A stretch of DNA of 64,000 bases from Chrysomallon squamiferum (lineage: Eukaryota; Mollusca; Gastropoda; Neomphalida; Peltospiridae), in the NCBI GenBank assembly GCA_012295275.1, contig CM022671.1:27741822-27805821 (forward strand), read 5' to 3'. The translations under genes were made by a program, and so were the position numbers. Positions 25,701 to 36,244 of the stretch are shown in pieces. Position 1 is the stretch's first letter. Every line of letters begins with the position of its first letter. The notes beneath the pieces were generated by a model. It was given only the letters and a program-made list of their open reading frames with translations, was not told where the DNA came from and did no database searches.

Positions 25701-28696
25701 TCAGTGCTTTATGCTTTTCATAGCATTTGCCCTTAGAAAATATCCTCAATGAAGAGGTGTATGCTAGAAAGAGAAGTGCCCTTAAAGAGGATAATTTACC
25801 CTAAAGCAGTGACCATGACCTAAAAACTTGTTTGTAATGATTTGCATTTTCACTGACACAAGGTATGCTGAATGAATAAATGTAAGAAAAGAAAATTATT
25901 TTCCCTTAAAGCTGTCTGTGTATTGATCTTCTTTTTAGCCTTCTGAAGTAAGAAACCTTTAGTTTGACTTAAAATAATGACACACTGTTTCAGTTTCTGA
26001 TATTTAAAAAAAAAAACATTTTCTTAGAGTGTTTTTTATTTTTATTTTTTAATTAAAAACTATTTAAAGTAAAATAAGTTTAATTTAGAAAACAACAATA
26101 TTTTAAAAGCCAAAATGTTTTTTTGTGTTTGTGTTTTTTTTTTGTTTGATTGTTTTTAATTTTTTGAAACATAATAACAAAAAAGAATCTTAATGAATAT
26201 TAAAACGGTTTCATTAGCTAGAATTCATGTGTCAGCAAAACAATGTCATACCACCATTGGATCACAATAGATTTGGAACCAGCTGTTGACAGGTTCGTGT
26301 GTGTAGACCATTACTGGTGGTATCTGCATTCATACACTCGTGTCTACTGGCTTTAATACACTTTATGTCTGCTAGTGTTATTAACCAGCTTAAATCACAG
26401 TACTTCAAGTAACTAAATAATATGACAGATGTATTTGACACCGCTGAAACAGTGAAAGCAGTGTGTGCATTTATCTAATTCTGAGTTGCTATTTAACAGA
26501 CATGACTTTCCAAGATAACAGTGGAGGTCATCAGTGTGGTTCTTTCCATTATTTCCTACATGCATGAGTGTGAATAATGCTCAAGGACAAGTTACTGCAG
26601 TGAAATGTCAAACCAATTGGCATACACAAGTATATCCAGTTAAGAAGGGTGATAATAAAAATGTTTGTTTGTGTTCAGTAATTTCTTCACCGGACATGCT
26701 AACGCTGTGTTGCAAGGACCTTGGACTGTAATGGCAGTTGTTACCTGTTGGTTGTCTGATCTTGATTTTATCTCGTGATCATCTACTGTTGTTATCGACC
26801 CTGAGATGAGCAGCACCTTTGCTTGGTACAGACCTGTTAGCAGACCATGTGGTTACGTATGTCCCGTCCTTCATACTGCTCATTTCCATACTTGCGAGGA
26901 GGTGATTGCGGTTCCCCAATACTTTTTGTGGGTCGTGGTAAGCCACCAAATACAAATGATTTTAATTCTTTTTTCTTTCTATTTTTTCCTGTTTTTTTTT
27001 ATTTATTTTTTTTTATCATTTTCCTAAATGTAAAAGCAATGATACACATAATTACAATGCTTTTCTCTTTTTGTTTTTAAGGGAAGGGAGTGAAAATGAG
27101 TTTTTGGATAACATTAATTGCTTTTCAGATAAAAAGGGACAAATATTGATATCAGTATTATTTTATTTAATATTTTAAAATTTATTTTTAAAAACAAGAA
27201 AATAATGACTGTACTTATTACACTTGTTATTGCTGAACAAGATAAAACAACAAAAGTCTTGTAGTGCATTACTTCATAATTATTCAGCACATTTGTATAA
27301 TACTGTAGCAAACTGTTCTCCTTGGTCAAAATAATTGATAGCTTTAAGGTTTGTGTCCCATTTTTACTGATAATTGATATCTCTTTATGTTAAAGAAACT
27401 GGCATTATAAAAAAAATTTTTTATATTTGGTATAATATCTAGAATCATAAAGGCAAAAATAAGTGGCAAAAGCTAAGAGATGTTAAACTTTATTCATCAG
27501 AATAGATATAGTTGGTTGTCTTTCTGAATAAAAAAAAACACACAAAGAAATTGGATTAATGTAGCAAAATATATAATATATATATTATTATTATTATTAT
27601 TATTATTTTTAAATTTCATGCTGATAAATAAATGGTATTGATAATTAAGTCCAAAATATAGAAGGCACAGATTTACATGCAGACAAGACAGTAAGGCTAA
27701 AGTTAACTTTCTAAGAAGGTTGAAATGACCATAAATCTGAAGTAAATCACAGATATAATTGTCAGTCTTTAAGTGTGGCCTTCAAAGCAACACCATCTCT
27801 TGGTTTTGATTTACTGCGAGATTGTAGTAGCCACTAGCCTGCTCCAGTTATTTTTGTTTGGGTGATTCACCCAGAATAATGATTAAGCAGTTTATTATTG
27901 TGAAATATCTTATGTAAACATTACCATGTTAGTAATATGTGGAACCTACATACCCCATTCTACATGTCAGCCTGACCCACAGTATTCAGACAGAAAATTA
28001 GAAATAGTTAGGCTACCTGTTGAATGTTTTTTTATTTGTTATTTTTATTTTTATTTATTTTTTTTGTGGTCTTTCACATTCATAACATTCTCAGCTGTCA
28101 AAACACTTCAGGGTGCTCGACAGTGGATTAATGAAGTTTCAGCTTTGAGTAAGTCGGCTAATACTGATGTAAGTTTTATAAATACAGCTGTTTTTAATTT
28201 TATTTTATTTGGGTCATAGTGAAAGTTTTTTCCCCAATCTGCGTTTCAAGATTGAAGTGAAGTCCATTAATTTTTTTATTTTTTTTTATTTATTTTTTTT
28301 AAATAAATAAATTAATAAAAATAATTAAAATTAGAGTGAATGTCAAGGTTTCTGGATTTTTCTACTCAGTTTGTGGTGTATAACCCTGTAGATGAAAATA
28401 ATATATAATAAAAGTGAAATCATTTTTGATCAACTAGATTAAGTTTTTCAAGTAATAAATATATATATATATATATATAATTTCCTAGTTACAAATTTGA
28501 ACCTCCTGGTTTTATACTTCGAGATTAATTAAAAATTCTCTGAATATTTGTCACACCTTCCTCTGACAATTAGTCACAGTTGTATATGAAATGCAACTTA
28601 TGTGTGACCATTCAAAAGCTGTGAATGCTGAATATATATGTACACTGACTTATCTCCCTGCCTACATATATTTAAACATTTCTGTCTCCATCTCCC

Positions 28697-28731
<35 letters not shown>

Positions 28732-31700
28732 CCATACACATACACACACATATACATACACATATACACACATATATATATACACATATATACATACATA
28801 TTTATACATAGATATATACATAGGTACATACATAGACACACACATACACCCACACCACACCCACACACACACATGCAAACACACTTGTGCAATTCAAAAA
28901 AGAAAACTCAACTACTATACATAAAATGTAAATGATTATGTAAATGTAATTTTAATAACTGTTCAGAGCTGTTGTGTATTATATGAATGAATCAGCAGGT
29001 CAGTAACTGTTCGGTTATTTTATCTATTATTTTCTCAGATGGGTGTAATTTATTTCACAACCATACATATTCCCCAAGTCCATAATATCTAACAGTATAA
29101 GCATAATCTTTGTTTTGGGGTGTTTACAATTACAAGTTTATATCAGAGTATAAATGACCATTGTAGTGTCCTTTCACTCCCCATAAATACGGGTATTACT
29201 ATATCCCTGATCACATGATTCATATGACATGATTCCTCCCATAAACTGAACAGTCACATGGTGATAAATGTGTGAGTGAAGCTGTTTCCAAACTTAGCTT
29301 ATGGCTGGGTAATCAGCAGCTTGGCTTGTGCATCGTGGACCAATCAACAGCCAGATTTCTCCTATGCCCAACATGTAATAGCAGTGTGTACTGTGGTAGC
29401 CAACTGTACATTGATCTATTGATTGTGATACCGACTAGAATACTGCCAGGATAGGCCTGTCTAACGTACACCTCTGTTGGAAACTACCCAGTTCAGTGCT
29501 GAATTATTTTGGAGCCAGCAGTTACTTAAACTCCAATAGAAGAGTCTTAATAAGGTAGGAAAAGCCTTCAGTGTTAGGGCTTAAAGTTCACAGGTCCTGT
29601 GTATTCTTCTTGAAAGGTCACTGTATCTTTAACTGTCTGCTGGGCATTTCTCTATAGAGTTGTTGATCAGATTTTACTTACTTGCAATATGTGTGGACAT
29701 CACACAGTGTTTATGTAATTGTGTTTGTTCTGTGGACCTTGAACATTCTTTGTTTAAGAATTTCTGTCCTTACAAAATATGGCAGGGTGGTGTTAACATA
29801 AAAGCATTTCTTGTTTATGGATGACCGGTGGTTGATTAAGTAGGTCAGAAAAGACAAAAAGCCAAGAAGATAAAAGTTAACAGTACACACAAATGTACCC
29901 ATTGTTAATTGCTTTCTTTTCTCTTGTGGCTTTCACCCTCTTTTCAATTTCTGAGGATTGCGGGTTGTATAGAGGTTACAGCCCTATATATAGATTATGT
30001 GTGTCATGCCAGCTATGCCAGCACATTCCACAAGATCAGAGTGAGAAAGTGATACAGATACTGCAGCAAACCTAGCCCCCAGTATGTAGTGTGTCAGTTT
30101 CACACAAATGCTTTGCCTTTAGCCTTTCATGCCTCACTGAACATGCCTATTGTTTGCAGCCATTAGACTTTGCAGTTATTGTTGTTGGGTTTCAGAATAT
30201 ATCGAAAACAAGATGCTACTGCATGTCTAGAGGGTATGTTGCACTTTACTTAACATAGAGCAATTTTATTGACTATTTGTTATACAGATTTTCTTTATTT
30301 GAACAAGAATGTGAGATCAACAATGTAACAGATTTTTTATTTTTTATTTTTTTTTTTTATTTTTTTATTTTTTTATTTTTTATTTTTTATTTTCATTTTA
30401 TTATTTTTATTACTGCCATGGGAACGTTACTAATCTTGTAATTGTCTCCCCTTGCATTGTAAACATATTTTTGTTTCTATCTAATTGGGTTTGTTACGGA
30501 ATAATTCTGAAGTACATATTTAATTCCAAAAAAACCCCAGAACAAATCTGATTTGTAAAATAGCACATTTGTCAATTCAGACAGCAAATATGCCTGACCA
30601 TCCTCTATATTTTGCTGTATTGCTCACTGACATTTGCCAGTAACATTAATGGATAGATATGTCAAACAAAATACAATAAACATAAATTACTATTATTGTT
30701 AAGGAAAGCCAAACTAAGCCAATTAATGCCATTTTGTTGAAGGCCCCAGTAAGTCTATATCAAGAGACAGTGAATAATAAGCTCCCAGAGGTTTTCTTTC
30801 CCTTAGGAGATTGCTAACTCGCCTTGGATCAGTAGTTGGCATGATGACTGATACATGCCTTGGGTGATATCTTTTACCTTTTGTTTTTTTACTGAGGTAT
30901 ATGTTTGTTGTTGTTTGGAAGCAACACAGGCTTGAGGCATGATAGATTCCAGAATCAATCTTCCATCTTACACCTTAGATGTGTGTGTATGCATGTATGT
31001 GTGTATGTCATGTCTGCTATGATCTTTGCTGTCTACAAGAAGGTTCAGCCTAAAAAAAAGTAAAGCATTTGTTGCTCATTGGTAAGAATGTTACTTAAAA
31101 CAACATGACTGAATTTCCACTACTGCATCTATTGTGTGAAAAACTGAGATCAGATAACAGCTAATGTTAAAATACACTAAGATTCAATGGCATTTTATTG
31201 TCTTGTTGTTGCTGTTGCTATTTTCAAACTATGGTAAAATGTAATCTCTGGATAATCTGGTTTCCTTAAAGTTGGTTTCTAATACAGGTCCTGGAATTTG
31301 TCTTGTGAAATTTATTCTTTACAACCACGTCTCAATACCATGTTTTAATTGTGTGATTTCCTGTCCCTAATTATTCAGAACAGAATGTATTTTGTTAACA
31401 AAATATATAAATTTGGGCGAGTTTTGTTTTCATTTTTGTGAAATTAAAAATTAAAAACCTATAGAGTATTTTGTATGTTAAATGTAGTTCATTTTTAAAA
31501 CATTGTTTTGATAAACACCTCAGTTAATTGTCAGTATGTGTATGCAGTAATTTTTTTTATTATTATTTTTCTTTAATTTATGAATGTGTAAACTTCAACA
31601 AATGTTACACATATGTTGCATTTGTCTGTGTGTGTATGTCATTTTATCATTAATATTTCCAACATTGGAATGTATGAAATATTGAAAATAACACAAAATG

Positions 31701-34700
31701 AACCTGACAGCATTGCCTTTTGCAGTGGACAGTCGCAGGAACTGAGAATGTGAGTGATTTAATGCATTTATTTTAAGTTACTTATTAAGTTGATAATTAT
31801 CAAGAATGTTTTTAATATTTTCAGATGACAGCAATGAACATCTCTCAGAACGAAGCCGGAAGTCCATAGTTGATGATATTAATGGCAACAGACTAGATCA
31901 TCTATCTCTTGCCGGGTATATGCAAATGAGAGAATCGCCCTGTACAGAGAGTAGTTCACAAATCAGGCAAGGAAATGGAACATGCAGCAGCCAGAATAAG
32001 CAAAACAGTGACTGTGACATCTCAGGACCAGGGCAGGCAGACAGGGATGCAGACAGCTCATCTGGTAATCCAGACAGTAAAAAGAAACAGCGCAGACGGA
32101 AATCTGAAGAACCGGTGAAGTTAGCTGGCGATTTTCCTGATTATGTAGGAAATAAATACAGTGAAATAGATGAGCTCGTTCAGTTTATTGAGAAAGGAGA
32201 AAAGCAGCTTAAGAAGAAGCTGAATCGCAAGAACACACCAGAGGTAATTGTAACAAAACCAGAAAAGTTAAGTAAAAAACACAAAGACAAGAAAGATCAA
32301 GTAAAATCTTTTGAAAGTGCAGACATTTTAGTGAGTGGTGAACAGCCTGTTGGCAGCAGCAGCAGCAGCAGCAGCAGCTTTAACACTGCTAGTGAGGATA
32401 TGGGTAATTCCAGTGAGAAACCTTCAACTAACACTAATGAAAAGAATAACCCAGATGAAACTGATACTGCAAAAGAAGATAATGTTAAAGTTCTGAAAAG
32501 TGTGGATGGAAAAACGTTAAAACCTGAAACCATTGCAGCTGAAGATAAAAATAACAAAGTCCACAATCAGACTGACAAAGTTATTACTTCCAAGTTTGTG
32601 TATCCAATAAAAAAGGAAGGAGAACTTAAAGATAAAAATAAAACAAAACCCGGCAAAGAAAAAACTACTGAAATTCAAGAAACTAACAAAAAAATAATAA
32701 AAACAGACGAAACTGATAATAGTAAAAAGTCCAATAAACTTAAAGTGAAGTCAGAACTGCAAGTGAAAAACAACAAAAAAGTAGACAATATGGTGGTTGA
32801 AAATGGACCTAGTCAGGTTGGCACTGACAGAGACCTCAGCACTTCTCCAAACACTTCCAGTTTCATTTTCACTGACATTGACCCACCACCTCCGCTGGAG
32901 GCTGAGTTCATTGTAGTGAGCAAAACAAAGAAGAAAAAGCGTTCGTCTGAGAACACAAAGCATAGAAACAGCACAAAAGAACATAAAATATCTCACCCTC
33001 GTTCCTCTACTCCACCTGCTTTCCCTGTTACCGTAGCTAACAAAGATAAAACTCGTGATCTCAGTCCGTCAGCCTTCCCTCCCATAGGTTTCAAATGTGC
33101 TTCTACCAAAGTAAGACCTTGTCTGAGGGAAGGAAGGAGAAACTCTGTGGGAGATGTGCCCATTGATTCAGGATCATTTAGGTCCTTAGATGATAGTGAT
33201 ATAGAGTCTGTAAAGTCTCTTCCAGCTGCTCAGGGTGGTCGACTGTCTGATGTGGCTTCTTCTAGGTTTCCTGTGTCCTATGCAAAAATGGCTGCCACTC
33301 CCAAACCACCCAGCTCACCTAATTCTTCAGTTCCTTTGAGTCCTGGTAGCTGTGATGATGACATGTTGAGCCCCAAGACTACTGTTTGGAAAGGTAGTTT
33401 GCACGAACGAAGACATTCTATTGGCTCAAGTCCTGAGGACTCAAAACCAGACATTAGTCCTAAATTCAGTCAGAGAATTAGACAGAAAAGTGGAAGTCAA
33501 GATGTATTAAAAGTGGATAAAGTGGAAACATTACAAATAGAATTAAAGGTATCTGATGTGTCAGATGAAATACTGACAACGGAAAAGGTTATGGTTACCA
33601 ACAACAAAATTAATGATGATACCAAAAGCTCAGAGCAAAAACCATTACTTAAAAATGTAGTTGTTCATTCTGCTGAAGAAAAACTGCCTTCTGATGATAA
33701 TACTACCAGACTCACTTCTATTACATTTGCTGGTGGTTCCCACATGCCTCCATTTGTTCTCAAAGGTGAAAAACTGGATGGTCCTAAAAAATACATTAAG
33801 TCTGTTGTGTCAAATACCAATGAAACCTCGCGATCTCACACTGTTGATAATAGCAAAAATATTTCGACTAATGTTGTCAGTGACAGTTGTAGTGGTAAAA
33901 GTATTGTTAATAGCAGTGTTATAAAAGATACAGCTAACAAACCAACAAATGTGATTAAATTTACCAACAATGGACGAAAACCCAAATCTTCTGTTGTGTT
34001 CCTTGACAAACGTTTTATAGAGACTCCCCAAAAGTTAGATATAACTTTTGGTTTTGATTCCAATTTAGAAAAGGACAACCAAGTTGTGAAGGAACCTGGC
34101 AGAAGTGACCCAGAAACAAGTGACTCAAAATGTGTATCACAGTCTTCAAGCCCAGTTGTTGTCAGTGTGACAGCAGCAGCAGCACCATCAGACGACAAAA
34201 TGGTTAGCAATGTAGGTCAGAGCATACATTTAACTTCAAGTGTTCCTGCTGGTTGTGTTAAAAACTTCAAAACTTCTAGCAATGCTAATGAACCAGATGA
34301 TGATTCCAGTCACAAATTCCAAAGTCTCATGCTAGGGAAACTAGCCAAGTCACACATTGCTGGGCTGAATGGTGTAGTGCAGTCTCATTCTCAGGGTTAT
34401 AAAAACAAATCAACACCAGATACATTAAGGACCGAGACAAATACTTCTGAAAAAAGTGAAAGTGTTAATTCTAATCATGATAAACCAATTATAATTACCT
34501 ACGGAGAAGGAATTCAAGCCAAAACTGGAGATAGCCAAATTTGTATGGCCAAAAGGAAGCAGATAAAGTTTATTCCTGATAATAACATTACTGCAAGCAA
34601 ATTCAATGCCACTGATGCTATAGCTTTCTTGAAGAAGGGTAACTATATTTTATTTTAAGTATTGTTTCATTAGATGTAGGCATCGATGTTTTCAGAGTAC

Positions 34701-36046
34701 AGAAATTTTTATGACAGTGTAAGTATTTATCAGTTTCAAGTAACCTTTCAATCATTCCAATTTGAATTAGAAGTAAATTAGAACAGATTACATGAAAAAG
34801 TTTTCTAAATTAGTACAGTTTGTTGATGAAATTACATGAAATGATTCAAAAAAAAAAAATTATAAGGAACATACAAGATAAACTACAAGTGTTTTAAATT
34901 TCTACATCTGATTAATTATTTATTTTCTTCTTCAAATTTTAATATTTTATTAGGTTTGTTCTGATGTTTTCTTTTACAAGCTTGTTCTCTTCAGGTGTGG
35001 TTTGCTCAGTTCACAAATATTGATTGCTCCATTTTAAATTAATGGAATGAAAGCTTTCAGTAGTGGTTCTCTAATTTGAGTCTCTTTGATTTTATATAAG
35101 TGAACATTATGGAACCAGTGTGAAAAGTGTTAGAATCATATTTATTTCATTTTATTTTGTTTTTTTATATATAGTTAATAGTTACATGAAAAAGGAGATA
35201 AAATGGCAATCATTATACCTTTTTCTACTTTTATTGTATTATATACATGTTCAGTTTTATATATATATAAAACTGAACATGTGTATATATATATGTGTGA
35301 TTATTATATATGTGATATTAACTGAAATCTTCCATATAATCATTTTTCTTTTCTTCTTTTCTCTCTTCCCTTGTCTTCTTTTCTTTTTGGTGATTTCCTT
35401 TAGCCGTTTAATAACATTTTTTATTATCTGTGTTTACTGCCTGGTGGAATAAAGAGGTATTAAGATCGGACGCCTTGAGATGGCAGCTGATAAAAATGTC
35501 TGCCATAATCAATAAACATTGATCGGTATGCAAAGGAATTTATTTTTCAGTCAAGGCCAGTCTGATATGGTTTCTATGTTACTAGCATGTAAAATTATCT
35601 CCCTTTCAGTTTGAACTGACTTTTCTCAGTATCAGTATGTTGTTATGTAATGGGGGGTTTTTTTTGGTTGTTTTTTTAAATACATTTGTGGAAATTCTCT
35701 AGTTAAGGAATTCTTTCACCAATTGATTATTATTTTTTATTTTTTTATTTAAATTTTTTAAATTTATTTTCAGAATGGGAGAATGTTCTCGAGTTAAAAG
35801 AAAAAAGTAAGTATATTAAAAAGATCTCTTTCGAAATCCAAATACAGGCCTCTGCTGCTTCAAGTGAATATAACACTAACTGTTTGACAATTAATGGGAA
35901 CTATGGACAGAATTTAATACAGCATAAACTTGATAAAGAGTGCTTTATTTAAACAATTTTAAGGTCACCTGATATTGCAGTAATGTTCCACTGATATGAT
36001 AGAAAAACAGACTAGGAGAAAGAGTTTTCAAATTACAAAATTAATA

Positions 36047-36089
<43 letters not shown>

Positions 36090-36244
36090 CTAATAAACTA
36101 ACAGTATAATTACATACTTGTGTAGAATCAATTTTTTTTTTTCATATTTTATAATTCTTTATAATTTTTTATTGTTATTATTATTATTTTTTATTTTATT
36201 TTATTTCAGACCCTAAAACTGTCATTTTCTACGATGGCCAGTAA
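8960..36244 (+). CDS. large unnamed protein, Ser/Lys-rich and mostly disordered (1310 aa without cassette exon)
   Basis: I do not recognise this gene. Coding exons 8960-9097, 15857-16769, 31825-34638, 35774-35806 and 36210-36244 join in phase (0,1,1,1) with GT-AG signals, totalling 3933 nt. An in-phase 54-nt exon at 28095-28148 may add 18 aa. The N-terminus (MEIWENDLNDYEKYAFLLG through AELPDKEFDGLVVKARDF) looks folded or helical. Residues about 90-335 are acidic and Ser-rich, and a basic KKKRKKKK run near 339-346 suggests a nuclear signal. The 2.8-kb third exon encodes low-complexity Lys/Ser/Asp sequence with a poly-Ser run near 527 and basophilic kinase-like sites (RRNSVG, RRHSIG). The C-terminus looks conserved: KQIKF near 1262, which fits a loose PP1-docking pattern, then DAIAFLKKEWENVLELKEKN ending FYDGQ. 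The start ATG follows an in-frame stop. Exon structure secure; function unknown. Confidence 0.85.
12141..12520. repeat. diverged tandem duplication, period about 197 bp
   Basis: Copies starting at 12141 and 12338 share ctgtaataacaatgaa, ttatttcat, a TG/TTTA-rich centre, ataaatg.ga.agaagctc, aaagtgtacttg.aaaact and ttaagttct-like tails, with many substitutions and indels. The alignment was made by eye. Confidence 0.75.
14790..14910. repeat. dispersed repeat copy A (partner at about 19088-19180)
   Basis: Shares an ordered series of blocks with 19088-19180: cttca.tttaaaaatca.ctgaacc, then acat followed by gaaataataataa, then ata.tatag.atgtt. Both copies are degenerate. Family unknown; an old interspersed element is the likely source. 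Confidence 0.55.
19088..19180. repeat. dispersed repeat copy B (partner at about 14790-14910)
   Basis: See copy A: the same ordered blocks in the same orientation, about 4.3 kb apart, both in introns of the same gene. Confidence 0.55.
19561..19672. repeat. 112-bp near-perfect palindrome with TG/TA/CA core
   Basis: The left arm 19561-19593 (starts aaaatgaaatata) and the right arm 19640-19672 are reverse complements with one mismatch. The centre is a TG-TA-CA microsatellite that is itself nearly self-complementary. Expected to extrude as a long hairpin. Confidence 0.9.
28095..28148 (+). CDS. candidate 54-nt symmetric (phase 1-1) exon of the 1310-aa gene
   Basis: Preceded by ttctcag (AG at 28093-28094) and followed by a consensus GTAAGT donor (28149-28154). 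It enters in phase 1 and leaves in phase 1, exactly fitting between the exons ending 16769 and starting 31825, and adds VKTLQGARQWINEVSAL plus junction residues. There is no stop, composition is less AT-rich than the flanking intron, and the peptide looks protein-like. It could be constitutive or a cassette exon; transcript data would decide. Confidence 0.6.
   Translation: MSKHFRVLDSGLMKFQL
28699..28886. repeat. compound CA/TACA/TA microsatellite
   Basis: A CA array (28699-28728) is followed by tacaca, tatata and tacata variants and a cacaccacacc stretch. All six frames are open here purely because of the repeat. Confidence 0.95.
29893..30075 (+). CDS. small ORF, signal-peptide-like N-terminus plus Cys cluster (uncertain)
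   Basis: A 60-codon ORF in the intron of the 1310-aa gene, same strand. The first 20 residues (MYPLLIAFFSLVAFTLFSIS) look like a signal peptide. They are followed by CGLYRG and LCVSCQLC, giving a C-x12-C-x2-C-x2-C spacing loosely like short cysteine-rich receptor modules. A GTGAGA sequence inside the ORF could act as a donor if this is a first exon. No homologue is recognised, and chance cannot be excluded at this length. Composition is less AT-rich than the flanks. Confidence 0.2.
   Translation: MYPLLIAFFSLVAFTLFSISEDCGLYRGYSPIYRLCVSCQLCQHIPQDQSEKVIQILQQT
32353..32380 (+). repeat. coding AGC (poly-Ser) repeat
   Basis: About eight tandem AGC codons within the large third exon encode the poly-Ser run. 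In-frame trinucleotide repeats of this kind tend to vary in length between alleles. Confidence 0.9.
35245..35282. repeat. 38-bp perfect palindrome with TA core
   Basis: Arms acatgttcagttttat (35245-35260) and ataaaactgaacatgt (35267-35282) flank six bases of AT. Third palindrome of the TA-core class in this window. Confidence 0.9.
36051..36088. repeat. CA dinucleotide microsatellite
   Basis: Nineteen uninterrupted CA units, directly visible. Confidence 0.97.

Larger units (their letters stand above)
16770..28094 (+). other. long intron of the 1310-aa gene, first part
   Basis: Phase-1 intron beginning GTTTGT at 16770. It is AT-rich with many T-runs and no convincing coding sequence. It holds the microsatellite palindrome at 19561-19672 and the second copy of the dispersed repeat near 19088-19180. 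Confidence 0.8.
28149..31824 (+). other. long intron of the 1310-aa gene, second part
   Basis: Ends tttcag at 31824. It contains a CA-rich compound microsatellite (28699-28886), a GC-richer unique stretch at about 29150-30130 with a secreted-looking small ORF (29893-30075), and an A/T-rich T-run block at about 30335-30400. Confidence 0.75.
34639..36209 (+). other. last two introns of the 1310-aa gene
   Basis: 34639-35773 and 35807-36209 flank the 33-nt exon. The first holds a perfect 38-bp palindrome (35245-35282), the second a CA microsatellite (36051-36088). A motif attatctcccttt (35594-35606), reverse complement of the GGGAGATAA motif at 1175, is present. Confidence 0.85.

Noticed and set aside
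28591-28935. Open frames on both strands across the CA-rich microsatellite
   Set aside because: Products are His/Thr/Tyr or Cys/Val repeats dictated by the dinucleotide array, not genes.
31726-31749. 24-nt stretch with acceptor (tgcag) and donor (gtgagt) just upstream of the third large exon
   Set aside because: It is phase-compatible in length, but the frame contains TGA whether joined to the exon ending 16769 or 28148. At best it is a poison microexon; there is no evidence of use.
33661-34210. Alternative-frame and antisense ORFs inside the third large exon
   Set aside because: Shadows of the verified in-phase coding exon.
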